This document shows, one piece after another, positions 1 through 5,341 of a stretch of DNA of 48,733 nt. The stretch is from contig NZ_JAMJPJ010000028.1 in the NCBI RefSeq assembly GCF_023555005.1, positions 1 through 48,733 on the forward strand, in the 5' to 3' direction. The notes under the pieces are model-generated. The model worked only from the letters and a program-made list of their open reading frames with translations. It had not been told where the DNA came from and did no database searches. The translations under genes and the position numbers were made by a program. The stretch is from Halomonas llamarensis (lineage in GTDB: Bacteria; Pseudomonadota; Gammaproteobacteria; Pseudomonadales; Halomonadaceae). Within the stretch, counting starts at the first letter, position 1; the number at the start of each line of letters is the position of its first letter.

Positions 1-1
1 G

Positions 2-334
2 CGTCGACCGGGGGCTGGGTTGATCGTGCATTCAGACCGAGGCTCACAGTATGCCAGCAAGGCGTACCGGCGGTTGCTGAAAGCCAATGGCTTTGTTGGC
101 AGCATGAGCCGCAAGGGCAATTGCTGGTACAATGCGGTAGCGGAAAGCTTTTTTGCGAGCCTGAAGAAAGAGAGGGTGCAGTGGCGGCACTACCAGGTTC
201 GAACCGAGGCTCAGCAGGATGTACTGGATTACATTGTGATGTTTTACAACAGTCGGCGGCGGCATTCGACGCTGGATTACAGCAGCCCCAATGATTACGA
301 ATCAGCAATGGCAGAACTGAAGAAAGCGGCTTAA
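2..334 (+). CDS. IS3-family transposase (OrfB), 3' end only
   Basis: The reading frame is open to the left edge of the window, so only about the last 110 residues are present. They carry the C-terminal half of an rve/DDE integrase core: a VHSDRGSQYAS stretch with the second catalytic Asp, then the KGNCWYNAVAESFF segment with the catalytic Glu, and the NSRRRHSTLDY signature near the end. These are hallmarks of IS3-family OrfB. The upstream OrfA and the rest of OrfB lie outside the window. The visible part shows no damage, so the element may be intact. A candidate right terminus follows 7 bases after the stop. Confidence 0.92.
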   Translation, partial: RRPGAGLIVHSDRGSQYASKAYRRLLKANGFVGSMSRKGNCWYNAVAESFFASLKKERVQWRHYQVRTEAQQDVLDYIVMFYNSRRRHSTLDYSSPNDYESAMAELKKAA

Positions 335-340
335 CTGGGT

Positions 341-365
341 TGTCACAAATTGCTTGACCACTCCA
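341..365 (+). mobile_element. Candidate right inverted repeat of the IS3-family element
   Basis: A 25-base sequence beginning TGTCACAAATTG and ending CACTCCA lies directly after the transposase stop, where an IS3 right end is expected. A near-identical copy occurs at 4566-4591 in the same orientation, which supports it being an element terminus rather than random sequence. The left repeat is outside the window, so the boundary is inferred. Confidence 0.6.
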
Positions 366-653
366 TTACTGTATGGTGCACAATATTGAGAAGTTAGCGA
401 ATTATGGTCATTTGGCCGCGTCATGAAGGACTTTGAGCGAGGTATGTTACTTTGTGAGCGCAAAATACCGTCTTCAACGCGCTTTGACTGGGCGCTCAAG
501 TGGCTGAATGCCAATATTAGGATGACTCAGCCAGGTGGCTGGCTGAGCCAAAAAATTAGGACGACAAGCGATAGAAGTGCTCGAAATCGGGTTTTTCTAC
601 AGTCTCGTTCGGCTTGTCGATATCAAACGGAGTAACCCAAAGGATTCACCTGC
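366..653. other. Gap between the IS3 end and the first cassette gene
   Basis: No convincing gene. Open frames here (for example 423-635 plus) have no recognisable domain, and the longest lacks a clear ribosome-binding site. No attI site or integron integrase promoter was recognised. A Shine-Dalgarno-like AAAGGA near 639 serves the gene starting at 654. Confidence 0.4.
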
Positions 654-1304
654 ATGGATCAGATCCTACAGACCATAGTCACCATTATTCCCGTTGGGGT
701 TTTTGTAACTTTGTGGATTAATTTTGCTGCACAACGAAGAGCACAGAGAGAGCTTGCAATTAAGTTGCATGAAGTTTTTCTAAGTTCTGAATTCTATGCA
801 AGGGTTCGGGCTCCGGCATACCACATAGGATTGCAGTGGCATCACTTACCCAAAGAGATCCAAATAGAGTATAGAAAAGCAGTAGTGTCCGGATGGGCCT
901 TTGATAAAAGTTACAACAAGCTTGAACATTATCTGTCAGATTTCCCATCGGCCAAGACTCAGGTAATCCCATCACACTTTCAAAAGCCACTATCATCTAC
1001 AACACTCACGGAGCATCAAGCACTAACCGCTCTCTTGAGGTTTTGGACACGACTAAATATACACAGAAAACATCGGTCGATTGAAAACGCGATTGTCAAG
1101 GATCTATTTTACGATGAGTTCTGTTACGGCGCTGCCTTTTTGAACGAGCTAGCCGATGCTGTGGAGACCAGAATTGAGCAAGGGCAAATTAAACCGCGAT
1201 GGATTGATGATATCAGAGAGCTTACACTCTTCTTCGCATGCGACCATCAAAGGCCGAACAAGTCGGTGCAGGCGACGGCGCAAAGCGCCGCGCCTGACCT
1301 TTGA
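654..1304 (+). CDS. Unknown protein with one N-terminal membrane helix (cassette gene)
   Basis: I do not recognise a family. The 216-residue protein opens with a hydrophobic stretch (roughly residues 4-24, ILQTIVTIIPVGVFVTLWIN) followed by Gln/Arg-rich residues. This is consistent with a single inner-membrane anchor and a soluble, mostly helical, basic C-terminal part. AAAGGA about 9 bases upstream supports the ATG. The last about 15 residues (NKSVQATAQSAAPDL) are encoded by the attC-like site at 1253-1312, so the gene runs into its recombination site and the tail is probably not part of the ancestral fold. Base composition is AT-richer than the chromosomal core. Function is unknown. Confidence 0.65.
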   Translation: MDQILQTIVTIIPVGVFVTLWINFAAQRRAQRELAIKLHEVFLSSEFYARVRAPAYHIGLQWHHLPKEIQIEYRKAVVSGWAFDKSYNKLEHYLSDFPSAKTQVIPSHFQKPLSSTTLTEHQALTALLRFWTRLNIHRKHRSIENAIVKDLFYDEFCYGAAFLNELADAVETRIEQGQIKPRWIDDIRELTLFFACDHQRPNKSVQATAQSAAPDL

Positions 1305-1312
1305 CGTTAACG
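1253..1312 (+). repeat. attC-like recombination site 1
   Basis: The site starts with GCCGAAC (inverse core-like) and AACAAGTCGGTGCAGG, has an inner hairpin GGCGC-AAA-GCGCC, and ends CCTGACCTTTGACGTTAACG. This is the layout of short integron attC sites (R''-L''-hairpin-L'-R'). The outer cores are imperfect (GTTAACG rather than GTTRRRY). It overlaps the 3' end of the preceding gene. Confidence 0.65.
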
Positions 1313-1616
1313 GCCAGGCACTTGTAGGTTTTTGTCTGGCGCCGTGCAAAGGCCTTGGCACCAGGTTTGTTTGCAAAGCCCGCTCACTCCGGTGATGGCC
1401 AAGGCCGGAAAGTTCGCTGTTTGGTTTGGTTGCCAAAGTGGTCAGCGGTGTTGGTATTCATGGCTTGCCCCAGTCACGGGGCCGTCCGTCTCAAACGGTA
1501 ATCGGGCTGGCAGCTTTTGCGTTCTGGTTCCTTTCACCATCCGTCGAGTTGGTGCAACCTGTCCGGGGGAGGGCATGCGGCCTGGGTTGCCAGGCTCAAC
1601 CACGGTGGTGAACGGC
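1313..1616. other. Gene-less cassette body
   Basis: This is roughly 300 bases between two attC-like sites. Overlapping open frames exist (1332-1622, 1426-1611) but none has a ribosome-binding site, a domain or a convincing start, and the frames run into the next attC. ORF-less cassettes are known from chromosomal integrons and may carry promoters or small RNAs. I see no obvious promoter or terminator here. Confidence 0.45.
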
Positions 1617-1704
1617 CATTAACAAAGCGGTCAATCGGACGCCAAAAGCTCGCGCTTTTGCTTCCCTCCTCTGCGCTCCGGCGCCGGTTACCTCAGCGTA
1701 AGCC
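1617..1704 (+). repeat. attC-like recombination site 2
   Basis: The left side is CATTAAC followed by AAAGCGG-TCAA-TCGGACGCC. The centre is AAAAGC-TCGC-GCTTTT. The right side is GGCGCCGG-TTACC-TCAGCG ending GTAAGCC. The two halves pair as an imperfect palindrome with unpaired bases, as in functional attC hairpins. The right core is degenerate (GTAAGCC against GTTRRRY). Confidence 0.75.
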
Positions 1705-1728
1705 GACTTCTACCACCTTACTCATCAG

Positions 1729-1756
1729 TAAGTTATACTTAGCTAAGTTTTACTTA
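1729..1756. promoter_or_regulatory. Tandem palindromic operator before fic
   Basis: Two near-identical 13-base imperfect palindromes, TAAGTTATACTTA (1729-1741) and TAAGTTTTACTTA (1744-1756), repeat with a 15-base period just upstream of the fic start. A TATACT -10-like hexamer (1734-1739) lies inside the first copy, so a bound repressor would cover the promoter. I do not see which protein binds; the cassette encodes only the Fic protein. Confidence 0.55.
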
Positions 1757-1773
1757 AATTGAAGAAGATCGCC

Positions 1774-2487
1774 ATGACAGCATTGACAGATAACATGTGG
1801 AATATGAAACCAAATATACCGTTGGCTAAACAACTTGCCAAAAGAGATGTACCAGCTTTGGTTTACGACGCTGTTAACCTCGAGGGTGTTGCAATGACTT
1901 TACCTGAGGTGCAGACCATTCTTGATGGGATCACCGTAGGTGGCCATCGAATTAGTGATCAAAATATGGCGATGAACCAAGCTCGAGCATGGGAGTTCAT
2001 TTTTGGCTTAGTCGATCAAGGTGAGTTTCAATTTAATAAAGAAACCGCCTTAAAAATCCACAATATCGCTGGCAAAGGAGAAGCGTTAGATCGGGGTAAA
2101 TTTCGTTCTGGTTACGTTTCTATTACGGGGTCGGAGTATGAGCCTCCTGCTCCAGATGAGTTGGACGCAAAATGGCTTGAAGTTGAGAGTCAGGTAAGTA
2201 ACGAACCTGATGTTTATGATCAAGCAATTACTGCATTTTTACAAATGGCACGCGCTCAATTTTTTTGGGATGTTAACAAACGTACAGGTCGGTTCATGAT
2301 GGACGGTATTTTGTTGGCTCACGGTTTTCCTATCATTAATGTGCAAGCCAAGCGTCAGCAAGAGTTTAATACGCTCATGCTCGACTTCTATTCTTCTAAT
2401 GACATGACAGCAATGAATAAGTTTTTACGAAGCTGTTTGAATGAAAAAAATATTCGTAATTTCAAGCTAGATCTGAAAATCGGCTAA
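1774..2487 (+). CDS. Fic/Doc-fold protein with substituted catalytic His
   Basis: Fic-domain proteins usually transfer AMP or another nucleotide part to a protein hydroxyl using an HPFx(D/E)GN(G/K)R motif. Here the motif is QFFWDVNKRTGR at residues 162-173: Phe, Asp, Asn, Lys-Arg and the final Arg are kept, but the catalytic His is Gln. The N-terminal part has AVNLEG (33-38), resembling the inhibitory (S/T)xxxE(G/N) helix of class II Fic proteins with its Glu kept. The length of 237 residues assumes the ATG at 1774, preceded by GAAGAAG; an upstream TTG at 1759 is less likely. The gene is AT-rich (about 37% GC in one sampled line), unlike the chromosome. It is a cassette followed by a VCR-like attC. 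Nucleotidyl transfer is doubtful; a toxin, antitoxin-like or pseudo-enzyme role remains possible. Confidence 0.8.
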   Translation: MTALTDNMWNMKPNIPLAKQLAKRDVPALVYDAVNLEGVAMTLPEVQTILDGITVGGHRISDQNMAMNQARAWEFIFGLVDQGEFQFNKETALKIHNIAGKGEALDRGKFRSGYVSITGSEYEPPAPDELDAKWLEVESQVSNEPDVYDQAITAFLQMARAQFFWDVNKRTGRFMMDGILLAHGFPIINVQAKRQQEFNTLMLDFYSSNDMTAMNKFLRSCLNEKNIRNFKLDLKIG

Positions 2488-2612
2488 CAAACGCTTCTAG
2501 ATTGGCTTCCAACGCGTGGCATTTTTATCATGTGTTGATTTTTTGTGGTTTCAGTGTCTCGCGGAAGCTTGGTAGTCGCGTTGTCAGCCGCCGCCCCTTA
2601 AGCGAACTTTAT
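2482..2612 (+). repeat. attC site 3, long, resembling Vibrio VCR
   Basis: The site begins in the fic stop codon with GGCTAACAAACGCTT, then CCAACGCGTGGC, an AT-rich middle, GTGGTTTCAGTG, GCGTTGTCAGCC and CCCCTTAAGCG. Order and spacing match what I know of the Vibrio cholerae VCR: TAACAAACGC, CAACGCGTGGC, GTGGTTTC, GCGTTGTCAGCCCCTTA. The total of about 130 bases also fits. The final core (CTTTATG) is degenerate compared with GTTATG. This is the best single piece of evidence for an integron origin of the block. Confidence 0.8.
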
Positions 2613-2651
2613 GTTCCTCCCCTTGAACACCTTGCTTGCTGCCAGGCAGTG

Positions 2652-2672
2652 TTGTACATCTTTGATGTACAA
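2652..2672. promoter_or_regulatory. Palindromic TGTACA operator of the Phd/YefM-RelE module
   Basis: This is a perfect inverted repeat with arms TTGTACATC (2652-2660) and GATGTACAA (2664-2672) separated by TTT, 24 bases before the antitoxin start. TGTACA-centred palindromes are the known operator core for YefM-family antitoxins, which repress their own operon. The match in position and sequence supports autoregulation by the product of the next gene. Confidence 0.75.
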
Positions 2673-2696
2673 GATAGCGCACACAAGGTGGTTTCC

Positions 2697-2978
2697 ATGT
2701 CAAAGGTTCGAGTAGATGAAGATATACGTCCTCTGTCTGAATTTCGGGCAGGTGTGGCTACATTTGTAAAGCAGCTCCATGAAACTCGTCGTCCTATGGT
2801 GTTAACACAAAGAGGTCGCGGTGTCGCCGTACTGATGGATGTTCACGAGTACGAGAAGATGCAGGAACGTCTGGAAATACTGGAAGAGGTATATAAGGCG
2901 GAAGAACAGATAGCCTCCGGGGATGGTAGTGCGCATGAAGAGGCGAAGGCTCGGGTTCTGAGCGGACTGGCCCAATGA
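2697..2978 (+). CDS. Phd/YefM-family antitoxin
   Basis: A 93-residue antitoxin of the Phd/YefM fold. The N-terminal DNA-binding part includes VRVDEDIRPLSEFRAG and VKQLHETRRPMVLTQRGRGVAVLMDVHEYE, the typical segment of this family, followed by a helical C-terminal tail that would wrap the toxin. The start was placed at the ATG with AAGGTGG upstream; the open frame extends further upstream, but that part lies in attC site 3. The stop overlaps the toxin start (ATGA), so the two are translationally coupled. Likely autoregulated through the TGTACA palindrome just upstream. Confidence 0.88.
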   Translation: MSKVRVDEDIRPLSEFRAGVATFVKQLHETRRPMVLTQRGRGVAVLMDVHEYEKMQERLEILEEVYKAEEQIASGDGSAHEEAKARVLSGLAQ

Positions 2979-3277
2979 GGAGAGTTTGGTCCCCGCTTGC
3001 GCTGGAGCGTGTTAAGGATTTCGCTCGGTATATTGCAGAAGATAACCCGGCTACTGCGGGACAGTGGGTTGATGATTTATTTGCCACGGTCGAGAGGTTA
3101 GCTGATTTCCCTAAAAGTGGGCGTATGATTCCCGAGGTGGGGGCACCTCGCATCAGGGAGCTGATATTTGGAACGTATCGGGTAATTTACAGCGTCAAAG
3201 ATCAGGTCGGTGTGCTGACAGTGCGTCGCAGTAGCCAGTTATTGCGGATGTCCGAGATCGGTGATGACGAAACATAA
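2975..3277 (+). CDS. RelE/ParE-family toxin
   Basis: A 100-residue protein with the RelE/ParE fold. It opens RRVWSPLALERVKDFARYIAEDNPATA, then PKSGRMIPE, IRELIFGTYRVIYSV and a C-terminal VLTVRRSSQLLR, matching the family's helix pair and beta-sheet core. RelE members cleave mRNA at the ribosome and ParE members poison gyrase; the sequence alone does not decide which. It overlaps its antitoxin gene by 4 bases. The stop codon TAA is part of the next attC-like site, which is typical of tightly packed cassettes. Confidence 0.88.
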   Translation: MRRVWSPLALERVKDFARYIAEDNPATAGQWVDDLFATVERLADFPKSGRMIPEVGAPRIRELIFGTYRVIYSVKDQVGVLTVRRSSQLLRMSEIGDDET

Positions 3278-3349
3278 CCAGCGGCTGAACAGCGACCGGT
3301 TTTCCGCCGCTTCGCGGCTCCAAACCAGCGCGTGAACAGGACGTTTATG
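3273..3349 (+). repeat. attC-like recombination site 4
   Basis: This 77-base imperfect palindrome begins CATAACCAGCGGCTGAACAG and ends GCGTGAACAGGACGTTTATG, with inner arms CCGGTTT and AAACC and the hairpin CCGC-TTCG-CGG. The CATAAC...GTTTATG ends are close to the common CATAAC...GTTATG ends of attC sites. It starts inside the toxin stop codon. Confidence 0.72.
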
Positions 3350-3366
3350 CAGTCATTCTCGAGTTT

Positions 3367-3395
3367 TTGACAATCGTCACGTGACAAATTACACT
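3367..3395 (+). promoter_or_regulatory. higBA promoter with internal operator; leaderless start
   Basis: A consensus -35 TTGACA (3367-3372), a 17-base spacer and a -10 TACACT (3390-3395) stand directly before higB. The spacer holds a perfect 10-base palindrome GTCACGTGAC (3376-3385), a likely HigA operator. The higB ATG is 7 bases after the -10, so transcription would start at or next to the ATG. No Shine-Dalgarno sequence is visible. Confidence 0.7.
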
Positions 3396-3402
3396 TTGCT
3401 TC

Positions 3403-3684
3403 ATGATCAAATCCTTCGCTGATAAACGAACTCAAGAGCTGTACTCCAAAGGCAAATCAAAGAAGTTTCCTGCGGATGTCGCACCGAGAGCCGCCAGAAA
3501 GCTTGAATACGTTAACCTGGCTAAACAGCTGGAGGACTTGAAAGTGCCGCCCGGCAATCGCCTCCACCCACTATCGGGAAACAGGCAGGGGCAGCACGCA
3601 ATTTCAATCAATGATCAGTGGCGTATCTGTTTTCGTTTTGAAGATGGCGATGCATATGAAGTCGAAGTGTGTGACTACCACTGA
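3403..3684 (+). CDS. higB: HigB-family toxin
   Basis: A 93-residue RelE-superfamily toxin of the HigB group, which degrades mRNA on the ribosome. Recognisable parts are the start MIKSFADKRTQELY, the middle RAARKLEYVNLAKQLEDLKVPPGNRLHPL, and the C-terminal SINDQWRICFRFEDGDAYEVEVCDYH, the diagnostic HigB end. As usual for hig modules the toxin gene comes first, followed by the antitoxin after 14 bases. No ribosome-binding site precedes the ATG, and promoter geometry suggests a leaderless transcript, which could keep toxin output below antitoxin output. Confidence 0.92.
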   Translation: MIKSFADKRTQELYSKGKSKKFPADVAPRAARKLEYVNLAKQLEDLKVPPGNRLHPLSGNRQGQHAISINDQWRICFRFEDGDAYEVEVCDYH

Positions 3685-3698
3685 GTGAGGTGATAACT

Positions 3699-4013
3699 AT
3701 GGCTATTCCTAATGCTGCCGGCATGCAGCGCAAGCCGACTCACCCGGGTGAAATGCTGAGAGAGGATTTCCTGCCGGACTATGGTTTGACTGTTGCGGGG
3801 CTGGCTGAGTCTCTGGGTGTCTCTCGCCAATCAGTGAATGAATTAATACGCGAGCGCCGTGCTGTCAGTCCCGAAATGGCGCTTCGGCTTGCGCGTTTGT
3901 TTGGTAACTCTCCGGAATTCTGGCTGAATGCGCAGCGATCTGTTGATCTTTGGACGGCAGCCCAGTCGGTCAAGCAAGAAGTGGATCGTATCAAGCCGCT
4001 AAATACTGCATAA
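3699..4013 (+). CDS. higA: HigA-family antitoxin
   Basis: A 104-residue helix-turn-helix antitoxin that binds HigB and represses the hig promoter. The XRE-type HTH is visible as LTVAGLAESLGVSRQSVNEL (around residues 30-49), preceded by the family opening HPGEMLREDFL and followed by the conserved FGNSPEFWLNAQ. The ATG at 3699 follows GAGGTG at a good distance; a GTG three codons earlier is possible but less likely. Unlike higB it has a clear Shine-Dalgarno sequence. Its TAA stop forms part of the next attC-like site. Confidence 0.93.
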   Translation: MAIPNAAGMQRKPTHPGEMLREDFLPDYGLTVAGLAESLGVSRQSVNELIRERRAVSPEMALRLARLFGNSPEFWLNAQRSVDLWTAAQSVKQEVDRIKPLNTA

Positions 4014-4085
4014 CCAAGCCATGCACTTGAGGCCAAAACCTCTGCTTCGCGCCGGTTTTGTCATCTTTGATGGCGGGCATTGGGC
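4008..4085 (+). repeat. attC-like recombination site 5
   Basis: The site starts GCATAACCAAGCCATGCAC, has paired inner arms CCAAAACC and GGTTTTG around TCTGCTTCGCGCC, and ends GATGGCGGGCATTGGGC. The right core would be ATTGGGC in place of GTTRRRY (first base changed). The layout and position directly after the higA stop match the other sites. Confidence 0.65.
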
Positions 4086-4114
4086 TGACAGGTGCTCACG
4101 GTAAGGAATCATTG

Positions 4115-4537
4115 ATGATCGTTCCTCTATTCCTTGATACAAACGATTGTCGGCATTTCTCAAAAGATGCTCGCCGAGCCATTGCAGAGGTATGTGTCGA
4201 TACTGAGCCAGAGATACGTTCTCTTCTCGGAGGCTTACATGAGAATATTGAGTTGGCCTGTCAAACGGGTCCTTTCGTTATCCCGGAAACGGGTGAGATG
4301 GGCACGGCAATCCCGCCAAACCGCGTGGCCTGGACGGTTGATTCTAGGCTGCCGGGAGGTGTAGCTACCGTCGCCCGCGCCCAATTACGTTTCACGTTGT
4401 TCCATGAGCTTCACCACTTGGTAAGAGGGTGGGTCATGTATGGTGGGGCAGCGCGCACCTCCTTTATGGAGGGAGTCGTAGAAGTTTACGCCGAAGTGCT
4501 CAAGAAATCCGTCGCCGACCCGAGCATGCTTCAATAG
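4115..4537 (+). CDS. Small HELHH (HExxH) protein, possible metallopeptidase (cassette gene)
   Basis: A 140-residue protein containing LRFTLFHELHHLV (residues 91-103). HELHH (97-101) fits the HExxH zinc motif, with Glu119 or Glu123 in FMEGVVEVYAEVL as possible third ligand. The pattern FTLxHExxH plus a downstream Glu helix recalls ImmA/IrrE-type peptidases, which cut repressors or antitoxins, but there is no HTH and no sure family match. The start at 4115 follows GTAAGGAA; the frame extends upstream to 4058, but that part lies in attC site 5. The HigA/HigB pair is in the preceding cassette. No attC follows: the cassette is cut by an IS-end-like sequence 28 bases after the stop. Confidence 0.6.
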   Translation: MIVPLFLDTNDCRHFSKDARRAIAEVCVDTEPEIRSLLGGLHENIELACQTGPFVIPETGEMGTAIPPNRVAWTVDSRLPGGVATVARAQLRFTLFHELHHLVRGWVMYGGAARTSFMEGVVEVYAEVLKKSVADPSMLQ

Positions 4538-4565
4538 TGTTGCACTTGGAACTTGAGGCCGCCGG

Positions 4566-4591
4566 TGTCACAAACTGATTGACTCACTCCA
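4566..4591 (+). mobile_element. Decayed solo copy of the IS3 right end
   Basis: A 26-base sequence (TGTCACAAACTGATTGAC through CACTCCA) matches the IS3 end at 341-365 at all but two substituted positions and one inserted base. No transposase precedes it. It is either the scar of a former IS copy or a substrate for one-ended events, and it marks the right edge of the cassette block. Confidence 0.55.
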
Positions 4592-4744
4592 GAGCCTATA
4601 CATGACGTATTGTTGATGATTGTAAAGGGTAACCGTTCACGTAAGGCGGGCGCATGAAGCGCGCCGCTTCGTTCAGCCTTACGCAAATGAGCAAGCCGGG
4701 TGCCTCAAATATTTCTGCCGACTCAGTTGTGCTAAGGGTACCGC
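4592..4744. other. Intergenic, with an inverted repeat at 4640-4683
   Basis: Arms CGTAAGGC (4640-4647) and GCCTTACG (4676-4683) enclose a second short stem (GAAGCG/CGCTTC). It has no T-run, so it is not a standard terminator, and it lacks attC core boxes. It lies downstream of the minus-strand HPP gene and may help end its transcript or be a cassette remnant. No gene seen. Confidence 0.4.
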
Positions 4745-5227
4745 TTACAACCGCTGCTTTGGATAGCGTTGCCCGGAAATAAACCGGTGGTATACCACCC
4801 CGAATGCCACAATCAGAACGGCTCCTGCCGCCACCGGCATCAACAGGAAGTCCCAGTGTTCACCTGCGAGCATAACGACAAGCGGATTGGCCCCAGCGGG
4901 TGGGTGTGTGGTGTTGGTCAACATCATCAAGCTTACTGCTAGACCGACGGCCACCCCCATCGACCAAGGGGCGACGCCTACCAGAACTGCTACAGACAGG
5001 CCGATCGCTGTAGTTAACAGGTGACCCACAATGATGTTCTTGGGCTGCGCTAGCGGACTTTCCGGCAATCCGAATAGGATTACCATGGTCGCGCCAAAGG
5101 GCGCCATCAACCATACGGAGGACTGAACGGCGCTACCCAGGCTGCTCAGCGCGGTGATACATAGCATTGCGCCCAATCCTGCAAGCAAAGGGGCAAAATG
5201 GCGTGAAGTGGTAAGACGTTGGAACAT
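4745..5227 (-). CDS. HPP-family integral membrane protein
   Basis: A roughly 160-residue protein with four or five hydrophobic helices and the family's signature THPPAGANPL in a membrane segment. HPP proteins are small membrane proteins; plant and cyanobacterial relatives are linked to nitrite transport, but bacterial roles are mostly unknown. A longer frame starts at 5251 (MSTLEILP), but GGAG sits 9 bases before the internal ATG at 5227, which I prefer. Transcribed divergently from the TetR gene, with a shared palindrome in between that overlaps the longer start. This strongly suggests control by that regulator. Confidence 0.85.
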   Translation of the reverse strand: MFQRLTTSRHFAPLLAGLGAMLCITALSSLGSAVQSSVWLMAPFGATMVILFGLPESPLAQPKNIIVGHLLTTAIGLSVAVLVGVAPWSMGVAVGLAVSLMMLTNTTHPPAGANPLVVMLAGEHWDFLLMPVAAGAVLIVAFGVVYHRFISGQRYPKQRL

Positions 5228-5245
5228 GGGTAAAATCTCCAAGGT

Positions 5246-5282
5246 AGACAAGTTAGTCTACTGAGAGTAGATAGTCTTGTCT
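5246..5282. promoter_or_regulatory. Palindromic operator between the HPP gene and tetR-type gene
   Basis: A 37-base imperfect inverted repeat has outer arms AGACAAG and TCTTGTCT and inner arms TAGTCTACT and AGTAGATAG; about 13 of 17 positions per arm are paired around GAG. It lies between the two divergent genes, as expected for the operator of the adjacent TetR-type protein. The same intergenic region also has the direct repeat GGGTATAACC twice (5317-5326 and 5332-5341), close to the tetR start. Confidence 0.65.
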
Positions 5283-5341
5283 GCCTATGTCAAGATTCGG
5301 GTATCTGGCCTGATGCGGGTATAACCGATGTGGGTATAACC

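Noticed and set aside
423..635. A 70-residue frame after the IS3 end
   Set aside because: No recognisable domain, no good ribosome-binding site, and no sign of selection visible.
1332..1622. A 96-residue frame in the gene-less cassette
   Set aside because: No ribosome-binding site, low-complexity composition, and it runs into the next attC-like site.
2502..2696. Long N-terminal extension of the antitoxin open frame
   Set aside because: The extension lies in the VCR-like attC and the operator; the ATG at 2697 has the ribosome-binding site and gives the family length.
4640..4683. Inverted repeat CGTAAGGC/GCCTTACG as an attC or terminator
   Set aside because: No RYYYAAC/GTTRRRY ends and no T-run; left as an unexplained structure.
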